From: Endomychus coccineus
Lineage: Eukaryota; Arthropoda; Insecta; Coleoptera; Endomychidae
Reading direction: 5' to 3'
NCBI GenBank assembly: GCA_958510875.1
Contig: OY294067.1
Location: 193,571,322 to 193,635,321 of the forward strand
Length of the DNA stretch: 64,000 bases
The notes beneath the pieces were generated by a model that searched no databases, was not told the origin of the DNA, and was given only the letters and a program-made list of their open reading frames with translations. The translations under genes were made by a program, and so were the position numbers. Each line of letters opens with the position of its first letter. The stretch's first letter is position 1. Of the stretch, positions 56,061 through 64,000 are shown in pieces.

Positions 56061-56986
56061 GGCCAAACGGTATGTCCAAGTATTAGTTTATCATGAAGTG
56101 CCTGCCCCGAGGGCTCAACCGCACGGCCCCCATGAGCGAAGCATTGGGATCACGCCGAATCAGCGCGATAGGATGACACCTACCTGCCAGTATGTGCGGG
56201 AAATAAATTCCCCGAACCCCACTGGTAAGAGCGGGACCCTATCCAAGTCCCTACTGGCTCTGCAGTGTCAGTGCCCGAGCTGAAACGCTGCTCACCCGTC
56301 GAAGGCGAAGGATTGTAGCCCAATCCCAAAACCCGTTAGCCAGCATGCGACTTTCAAGCACTACCCGACCAACGCCTTAATTGGAAAGGAGACAATCTCT
56401 TGAACCGTCTGGGCCCCTCTCCCCCTGCCTAATCGTGTTCAGTGTTAAAGCTTTCGTTTGACGAGTAGTCGTCGGCCTCTTATCATTGGCCTACCACATA
56501 TCATTGCCCTGGCCGCGAATCCATTACCTAGAATCCTATAGGGTAGGAATCACAGACACCGGACTTCAGGGGTAAAGACATGTGGGGCAGCATGTACCCA
56601 CGCAGAAGCAGCATTTTTCTCTCCCCCGGCGGAACTACTTTAGGCGAGCCCGCTACGGGCGCATTCTTGCTAGACTTATATTATTGTCTCTTCTAGGCTA
56701 TAGTCAACTCCACCTCCTCGTGTTACCTGTTTTACCAGGAACGTTTGACGAGTTACCGTTCGGCTTCGTTCAATAGCGTACCGCATATGTCTACCAAGGC
56801 CGTGGATCCATATCGACCAGAGAGAAATGTATGGTGCATAGTTCACCGAATCTTTCGCATTGACAACTGTTACTTTCGCCCCTGTCTTGAGGATTACTTA
56901 TCTCGAGACCAGCAAAAGGACGTTGTTTGCTGAAGCTACTCCCGGACTAATCCGGACCATATAGTTCTCTCGAGGGCCAAACGGTA
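56061..56986. mobile_element. GC-rich insertion flanked by a 12-bp direct repeat
   Basis: GGCCAAACGGTA occurs at 56061-56072 and again at 56975-56986. The 902 bp between are strikingly GC-rich compared with all surroundings. An internal degenerate repeat pairs about 56457-56532 with about 56736-56822 (TTTGACGAGT..., CACATAT/CGCATATGTC..., GGCCG.G.ATCCAT). No ORF of recognisable family. It could be a solo LTR (starts TGTCC, ends GGGCCA), the 5' part of a retroelement, or a transferred segment. Confidence 0.6.
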
Positions 56987-57311
56987 AATGCAATCCACTT
57001 AAAATTATTCACAAACTAAATAAGTATGATGCTCGAAATATTCTGGCATAAAAATTCAAAGTTCTTACCTGAGCCGTTTTCGAGTTTTTGGGCAGAGCGG
57101 TTCATCGAAATACTCGCTCTTTCACGCGTATTCATGTGTGCTAGCTATCTGGACGATTGTAGGGACATATAGTGGTGACTTGTACACAACAGAGCGCCCT
57201 CTAGGTTTGCCAGATGCCTGAACTTTGTGAACTAAAGCCGCTTTCTTTTTTTGATGCCGACTGATTCATTTTCATGAATTTGTAGCTTACTAATAATAGT
57301 AAGCTACTACT

Positions 57312-57544
57312 TACTATAGTTCGATTAATCCATATTTATTGCCATTTCTAGATGTGAGAATTCGGTTCACGTGAACGTCGCATTTGTCTACGTGCGTTCT
57401 ATATTGGAAGTGGATATTCTATTATAAAATGAAACATCCACTTCCAAGATAGTACGCACGTAGACAAATGCTTTCGGCGTTCTCGTGAACCGAATACTCG
57501 CATTTAGAGTTGACAATAAATATGGATTAATCGAACTATAGTAT
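57312..57544. mobile_element. Near-perfect palindromic MITE
   Basis: Arms of about 108 bp (TACTATAGTTCGATTAATCC at the left end and its complement at the right, with TTTGTCTACGTGCG inside) and a short AT-rich loop. Ends TA/TA suggest a Tc1-mariner-type TA target. Confidence 0.85.
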
Positions 57545-58059
57545 TCTTTGACTAATTAAATCATCTCAAGATAATCGAATAATCAATCATTCAATTACTC
57601 TTATATTTCAGCAAATAATTTCATTTCAATCCGTGCTCACGTAATAACAAAACATCAATGATAGTACTACACTATATAATCGTAATCATTCATTCAACAT
57701 GATTTGTAGAAGATTTGAAAGTTTTTAAGCATAATTTACATTTCGCTGAAACTTTATATTCTATTTTTATTTAATATCCATACTTTACCCGTAGGAGGGT
57801 GCATTGTAATGATAATCAAATTGAAACATCAAAGAATGATGTTTGAATAATTCCAATTCATTACACACCAAATCCAGACTAACAACGAACTAATCATTTT
57901 ACTGATACGGTGAGTCTAAGTTATCGGTAGCGATCGGAAGGTTGCTATTTATAATTCAGCGAAGATATCAAAAGATATAAAATACAGAATAGAGTAACTA
58001 GGATATATTATATGGTATATTATGTTACTGTGAAAGTTAGGAATGTGATGGAATTTGCA

Positions 58060-58164
58060 AAACTAAACCGCGAAAATATTGCTGCTTGGTGTTTCGAACC
58101 TACGCTCCAAACGGCAATATTATCGCAGGTTAGTTCACCACCAAATTTTTCGCGGTTTAGTTTT
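58060..58164. repeat. Nested inverted repeats
   Basis: AAAACTAAACCGCGAAAA (58060-58076 region) pairs with 58147-58164, and GCGAAAATATTGCTGCTTGG (58070-58089) pairs imperfectly with 58107-58126. The same arm can therefore form two alternative hairpins. Possible MITE remnant. Confidence 0.6.
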
Positions 58165-58180
58165 CCGAATTTCACATTAA

Positions 58181-59602
58181 CGTATGCACCGAACAGGGAA
58201 TTACAGTTCAGACAGAACACTGACAAATATTGCTGTCGATTAATGAGTAAATAATGATTTAAGTATTTATTAATCGCAGCAAAGGATATCATAATTATTC
58301 GATCTGAATGAAATAATCGATTATTCCAGCGCGCAGCGGTTCCATTGATCGTTGCCATCTCTACTCACATCGCGATTTGTTCTGCTGACCAGTTTAGAAC
58401 AAATACGCTATTTTGTTTGCAACATTAACAAATTTAATGAAAAGGAAATAACGTCAAATCGGTTCATAAGGTACGTTGTTGGTTTCTACCTAGCGGAATC
58501 GAGCTAACGCAACTAGACAGACTGCGGTGCGCCATCTTTGGTTAGTCAGGATGCAGGTAATACCAATACCTAGGCAACGACCTAACTAAACAGACCGACT
58601 CTTTATCGGCTTATGTTAAACACGGCGTGAGCGTAGCGAAAGCATAAGTCAATCCTTGCGACACACTCACTCCGTTTTAATTCTTCGGGCATGCGCAGCG
58701 TACTGACTTTACTATGTTTAATAATCCAGAATTAATTTGTTCTTTTCAGGACAGTCTTTATCTCTTCAGCTAAACCATCGTTTGTTATTGTCTTCTTTGA
58801 AGTATAAAATCAGGAAAAAAGATTTAAAAAATCTTTAAGTTGTTCTGAAAACAACAGTTTTGGTAAAATGTTAAACCTCGTAGCAGTGCTGATAATATTT
58901 TCTAAAATTTATTTGTATGTAAATCTACAAGTGGTTAACATTTTTCAAAACCGGAACATATAACAATGAGGGGTACAAATAAGAGGTTATTGCACGGAGA
59001 TTGAATATCTATCAATCGACCTGGTGAAGGACGTATTACATAATTACGTGAGATCTGCTACAGCATTATACAGTATCCTTTTGAATTGATCGTTTATCGA
59101 AGACCGTTCTGTCTTTTGGTTGTCTGGGTCTGCGGCTGGGTGTAATCAGAAGTCTATAATTAAATCAAATTGTCATATAGTTTAAACTACATTTCTCCTA
59201 ACTCTATGTACCCCGCGGGCAGAGAGTAATTATTTGATTTATATCAAATAATTGTATGGTGTCAGTGGATGAATGAATTGCGAAATTCTGTATCATAATC
59301 TCCATGTGCACACTGTGTAGTTACCCGGAAGTACGCACTAGAAGTGGAAGTGTGAAAGATATCAAAATACTTTCATGTGAACACTGTAGTTCCCTGGAAG
59401 TAGTGCAAGTATTTTTGACGAGCCACAGTTTGTTCCCACTTCGTAATTCCCCGAAAGTAGGAACTGTGACTTATCGACGTATGAAAGGGCCTGAATGTAC
59501 TGTGTACTGACAGCAGTTTACAATTATCCCGCTCAAATAGACTGCGTACTAACTTAGACAGAGTGGGACAAATCGAAATTACGAGTAATCAATATAATAC
59601 AG
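58181..59602. other. Non-coding stretch, nothing certain
   Basis: No gene recognised. At about 59229-59254 lies a short palindrome AATTATTTGATTTATATCAA followed by ATAATT, then a primer-binding-site-like TGGTGTCAGTGG; too weak to call an LTR. Confidence 0.35.
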
Positions 59603-59610
59603 CTTACGAG

Positions 59611-61563
59611 CAGTGGCGGCTCGTGAACTTTTTGAGAGAGGAGGCTGGACATAAAACGTTTTTGTAAAAATATACTATATTCAGTCAATTAATTTAACCT
59701 TCGCGCAGCGACCGTACCAGCTACTTCAGTAACAAAATTAATTGTTACCCAGCAAGAACCAACGTGGAGGTATAGAGTTTCTCTTGCCCACAAATTTTTT
59801 TTCGTTCGTTTTTTGTTTTTTATTTTTTTTGGACTTTTAATTTTTTTTTCTTTTTTTTGGAATTTTTCATATTTTGTTTTTTTTATTAATTTCATCAACT
59901 TTTTTATATATTAACGAAATTCTACGGTCTTTAATTTGCGAAAAATGATCAATAATATTATCATAAAATGTATCATTATGTTTTAAGTGTTTTACTAAAT
60001 CTTTTTCAATAGATATTTAACTAACATTGTATAAACGATTTTGGCCCATTGTATTTCGCATGTATGTTTTAATTCGTTTGAGAGTAGAAAATGATCTCTC
60101 CACCGATGCCGACGTGACAGGAATGGTGACTGTCAAACAAAGTAGTTTATTAAACTGAGGTAAGACTTGTTGCAAATCATTATCTATCATATATTTTATC
60201 ATATCGGCGTGACTGTCGTACTGGCCTAAAATATCTTTATCCCAGTATACAACGCATAATTCATTGTGCAGCGCTATTTTCTCAAAAAATTATATTTTTG
60301 AACTACGTTATCTGAAAGTGTATTGAGAAACTCTTTTGAAAAAGATTCGAAAAATCTTCTATTCCTCAAATCGAAAAACTTCAATTCATGTAAATCGGAA
60401 AATCGAATCTCAATATTTGACCTTTAATAGTACCTATCTACAATTTCATAAAAAAGTTGTTTATAATGTAGTTTCTTGTCTACCAAATTATATGTTTTCC
60501 TCCTTTTCACGGGAGAAGCCTCATCAGTTGAATAATTTCCAAATAAAATATTAAAATTAAATTCTGTATAACGGAAACTTGAAATTTTATCAATGAGATG
60601 TTTTAAACGATCTCTTGAATAAATTATATTAGTGAATTTATGTTGTAAAATTTGAAATATAAGATCAGTTTGTTCAAATATTAATTTAAAATTATCAAGA
60701 AAAAACAAAAATTCTTCATTTCCTAAGTAAGATCTTAAACCAACAGCAGCATTTAATGAAACCTGATGTGTTGAAAAGTCATCACTGTTTAATATAAAAT
60801 CAAATGTTTCAATTAATTTATCTTTATTTTTATGGATGGTAAACTAAACATTGCACGTGATGTAAAATTCCATCGAGTTCGAGCATTACAGGGAATTCTG
60901 TTTCCTACTATGTTATTTAAAACTTACGTTCGTTTGTTTGAAGACCGTTTAAATGTCCCGCCATTACAGATGCCGTCGTAAGTCTGATTTATTCGCAAAG
61001 TCGAATCGTTGAAATGTTTCCATTAAAAAATGGAATAAATTGACCGCTGTTCTTCCCGAACTAACATCGTAGAACCCTAAAAATCTTTCCACTAGTTGTC
61101 CATTTTTACAATTAACAATTTACCGAACAGACGAATTCTAATCTAACCTTATTTCGCGTGGTGTCACTCAACCATTATACCCGCATAAAACAAAACAAGC
61201 ACTGACGCAACAAGCATGTGTCTTATTCCGTACCACACCGACTGTACTCGTACTGAACTTAAAGGCGGGCGGCAGGCTAGCCTCCAGAGGATGTTGCCGT
61301 TTTCGCTGTTTCACGCTATTTGGCGATTGACTGGTCGGAAAAACGGTAACTGTGTTGAACAACACATGCTCAGCGTTTGAGATATATAGAGAATCTAGCC
61401 TCTGGCCACTGTTGCCAGATTAAAAATAACTACTGAGAACGGGGAATTAATTGTAAAATTTAAAAAATTATTAGAGAAACAAGATATAAAATGAAGAATG
61501 ATCAACAAGATAAATTTGTGAGGAGGCTGAGCCTCCTTAGCCTCCTTCGAGGAGCCGCCACTG
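59611..61563 (-). mobile_element. hAT element with both TIRs
   Basis: CAGTGGCGGCTC (59611-59622) and GAGCCGCCACTG (61552-61563) are perfect 12-bp TIRs of hAT type. Flanking 8-mers CTTACGAG (59603-59610) and CTTATGAG (61564-61571) differ by one C/T transition and represent the target duplication. The 1953-bp body has a broken minus-strand transposase. Confidence 0.92.
60017..61100 (-). pseudogene. hAT transposase (ZMYM1/52-kDa-repressor-like), broken
   Basis: The C-terminal dimerisation domain is open at 60017-60202 (LPQFNKLLCLTVTIPVTSAS, VERSFSTLKRIKTYMRNTMG). Upstream, 60424-60708 encodes a middle-domain segment (LIFQILQHKFTNI, KRRKTYNLVDKK). Further N-terminal remnants around 60720-61100 are spread over frames. 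The catalytic N-terminal Asp region could not be verified. Several stops; a poly-T-rich 3' region follows at 59800-59900. Confidence 0.8.
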
Positions 61564-62027
61564 CTTATGAGTTGACTTCTGGTATGCAGGAGGTTGGTTT
61601 CAGATACCCAGAGTGGATTAGAAACCGTTTTAATACGGTTTTCACTTGCGCTCGCATAGGCTGTAAATTGTTTGCTACCGCATGATTGCCCACTCTTAAA
61701 TATTTATTCAAGATTTATCATTCGGTGAAAAGTTTGCTTGCTTGGACCGTTTTTCTTTTCTTTTCTATTTGCTAGAGCGTCCTTGCATTCTTACTGGTAG
61801 TGTGATCCTCGTCATTGTTAATTTCATTCAATAAATCTTATCATTCTACAATTACGAAAAATAAATTATTATTATTTTTATTCATTATTATGGGAAATTC
61901 CGTGATTATTTGCGAGGAAGTGTAATTTCTGCGCCATCGTTTAATTAGCCGAGAAGTAACAAAGTATTTTATTTTGCAATTAAAGCCTGTAAATCTAATA
62001 CTCGTCATTCTGCTCGTTCGGGCCCTG

Positions 62028-62132
62028 ATTATACTTCACTGTAGCTACCCTAGGGGCAAGGTGGCGTGTGGTGAGAATCTTAGCAGAAATCCTCGGAGAG
62101 GAGTAAACCTCATCAAAAATATGGCGCCCGAG
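62028..62132 (+). repeat. Gypsy LTR end and primer-binding site
   Basis: TACTTCACTGTAGCTACCCT, GTGGTGAGAATCTTAGCAGA and the tRNA-Lys-like TGGCGCCCGAG (62122-62132) match the minus-strand fragment at 53026-53160. No gypsy coding sequence follows; a LINE begins soon after. Confidence 0.65.
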
Positions 62133-62169
62133 AAATATAAGTTTATTTAGTACTTTAGAAGACTCGCAC

Positions 62170-64000
62170 AGGTGGTGGCACTGCATAAACACTAACGACT
62201 CCGTTTTTATCCAAGCAAAAATTGAGCATATATCTGTAGACTGTCCTGGAAACGAGCATACTTGCCTTTACATTGAAATGCAAGATTTTTCCTTGTTTTT
62301 GATCTGTCTTTACAGGCCACCTACTCTGACGAGTTCTCTACAAAATGATGTAACGCTATTTAACTTAATCAAAGACTTCTCATCAAGTATAAAAATGTTA
62401 TAATTAGTGGCGATTTTAATCTTCCTGAGCTTTTATGGCCCAATCTGTCTCTTCCAAATAATCACAATTCTCATTATGCATTTTGCCCACGATTTATGTG
62501 ATACTGAACTTACATCAACTAAAAAACCGTTTTTGAGGCTGTTGACAAAAATAGCAGTTTTCAGATATAGATGTAATTCTAAAAAGCCTTGGATATAACT
62601 CATGATCTCCTAAATAAATCAAATTTAAAAAGATTGGCGAAGATATACACGTACTAGATCCGAAGTAAATTACTTGCGCCATAGGAATTTTTCTAATTTC
62701 ATAATTGAACAGATTCGACGAGCCAAGTCTTCCTATGAAAATAAAAGTATTATTTCCTCCAATAAAAATGAACTGTACAAGTATGTAAGACAACACACTA
62801 GCTCCACTGTGCGTGTACCAAACGTTAAAAATCAAAATGGGGGAATCTGCGGCAACGATCGAGAAACATCTGAAACATTCGCGAATTTTTTCGCTTCAAC
62901 CTGTACGCGTGGAGCTCAAGGCCACTTACCCACTTTAAGCTTGGCTAGAAAAAACTTTTCATTAAAAACTGCCACTTTTTCTGAAGAACAAGTACTTAAG
63001 GAAAAATCAACAGCCTTAAGACAAGCACCGCCAGTTCCGCTAACGGCTTTTCTGCAACGTTATTAAAAACTGCACTTACAATTAGCAAACCACTTGCTCT
63101 GATTATGGAAACGTCATGCAAAACAGCCATGCTACCTACGGATTGAATCTCTGCAGTCGTTGTTGCTGTACACAAAAAGGGGATACATTACTAGCTGAAA
63201 AATATCGTCCAATAAGCCTCACTCCCATCGAAGTTGAAATAATGGAACGTATCATAATTGACACCATGTTAGCGTTTGCGTTTGAGCACAATATTATTCT
63301 GAAAAACCAGCACGGGTTCCTACCTGGAAGGTCTATATCTACAAACCTACTTTTATGTGTGAATGATTGGTCACTGGCTACAGATAATAACATTCCAATA
63401 GACGTTATCTATCTGTATTTCAGTAAAGCCCCCAATTGCGTCTCCTAGCTAAATTGGTACACTATGGTTTCGGGGGTGAGTTATTTGGGTCGATATCAGC
63501 TTTCCTTTCTGGTCGTAAATTCAGAGTAAAAATTGGTTCAAGTTTTTCACAATATGTAGATGTAGTTATCACCGTACTTCTGGGGCCTGTGATTGGCCCA
63601 TTATTATTCTTAATTTATACTTCCGATGTTCCAGGACTAGTTTTTTCTACATGTTCGCAATATGCAGACGATATCAAGTTGTATACGAACCTTCTTTTAC
63701 ACCACCATTCGCTTCAATGTGATTTGGACGTCATTTCGAATGGTGTCATTTATGGTTGATACCATTAAATACTTCACATTGGAAAGAAAAATCCACGTAT
63801 TACCTACCATCTTAAGGGTTTGCAGTTCAGCACGGTTACTTCACAGAAAAACTTCACCATTACTGATAACCTCACATGGTCGCGCCACATTGAAGAAATG
63901 TGCAAGAGGGCGAATACTTTTTGTTTAGCAGCTTTTTTCCAATCTGTCAGTGCAAATATCATGCTTTCTTTATAAAACCTATGTGAGACTTATAATTGAA
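62170..64000 (+). pseudogene. CR1/Jockey-like non-LTR retrotransposon ORF2, broken, cut by window end
   Basis: The C-terminal part of an APE-type endonuclease comes first (CLYRPPTLTSSL, then SGDFNLPE near 62395-62430). A linker and N-terminal RT region (62674-63066, FANFFASTC, FSEEQVLK), YRPISLTPIEVEIMERIIID (63116-63448, RT motif 1) and QHGFLPGRSISTNLLLCVND follow, then LVHYGFGGELFGSISAFLSG, GPVIGPLLFLIYTSD and the catalytic QYADDIKLY at about 63658-63685. The latter retains YADD. Frameshifts at several points (about 62400, 63070, 63430, 63760) make it non-functional. The element continues beyond the window. Confidence 0.85.

Noticed and set aside
56061..56986. Possible rRNA fragment because of high GC content
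   Set aside because: None of the conserved 18S or 28S core sequences is present on either strand.
62515..62835. 106-residue minus-strand ORF
   Set aside because: Antisense to the non-LTR retrotransposon coding region; no domain recognised.

Overview
This window is AT-rich eukaryotic nuclear DNA, almost certainly from an insect. The order is not resolved; the transposon repertoire would fit Hemiptera or Coleoptera. Two host genes can be supported, and both are only partly visible. A DEAD-box RNA helicase of the p68/Rm62 (DDX5/17) type lies on the minus strand, with a 23-nt first coding exon at 17942-17964 and a second exon at 14380-14905. A sphingosine kinase first coding exon lies on the plus strand at 23115-23834. 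The two genes are divergently arranged about 5.1 kb apart. Everything left of 14.4 kb (helicase side) and right of 23.8 kb (kinase side) may be transposon-packed intron, since no further exon of either gene was found.

Left third (1-14 kb): decayed mariner-type relics; a nearly complete Ty3/gypsy retrotransposon (1943-6243, LTRs recognisable, three coding lesions); a Penelope-like RT scrap; and a second, older gypsy element (7453-12824) with two nested insertions. These are a 619-bp terminal-inverted-repeat element with TAA target duplications (9176-9794) and a long-TIR mariner-like element (about 10895-12687) inside the 3' LTR.

Middle (14-34 kb): the helicase exons with a hAT relic in intron 1; an R2-like non-LTR fragment whose 5' part is inverted; several hairpin MITEs; a TIR element carrying a broken THAP zinc finger; the kinase exon; an internally deleted hAT element (25178-26515) that splits a coiled-coil ORF; a minisatellite; a minus-strand gypsy relic; and an isolated relic of a Polinton-associated protein (33.3 kb).

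35-53 kb: the most interesting part, two abutting blocks of Polinton/Maverick (adintovirus-like) genes. Block A (about 35.0-48.96 kb) has a small OB-like protein, protein-primed-type DNA polymerase B, a truncated integrase, a fibre-like coiled-coil protein, an A32/FtsK-type packaging ATPase, a phospholipase A2-type minor capsid protein, an adenain-like protease, a penton-like minor capsid protein and a truncated double-jelly-roll major capsid protein. Block B (about 48.97-52.93 kb) is all on the minus strand and carries diverged homologues of the fibre, integrase, PLA2 and protease genes, plus a nucleotidyltransferase-like ORF and a conserved DIQ-type ORF. Most genes are broken by stops, frameshifts, deletions or, for one gene, by a clean 2364-bp mariner insertion. 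The element would be expected to replicate by its own polymerase, integrate by the rve integrase and package by ATPase, protease and capsid proteins, but as it stands it is dead.

Right end (53-64 kb): two gypsy LTR/primer-binding-site fragments in opposite orientation, a Penelope GIY-YIG remnant with a hammerhead-like motif, a GC-rich 0.9-kb insertion flanked by a 12-bp direct repeat, two palindromic elements, a hAT element with both TIRs and a 7/8 matching target duplication (59611-61563), and a broken non-LTR retrotransposon running off the window end.
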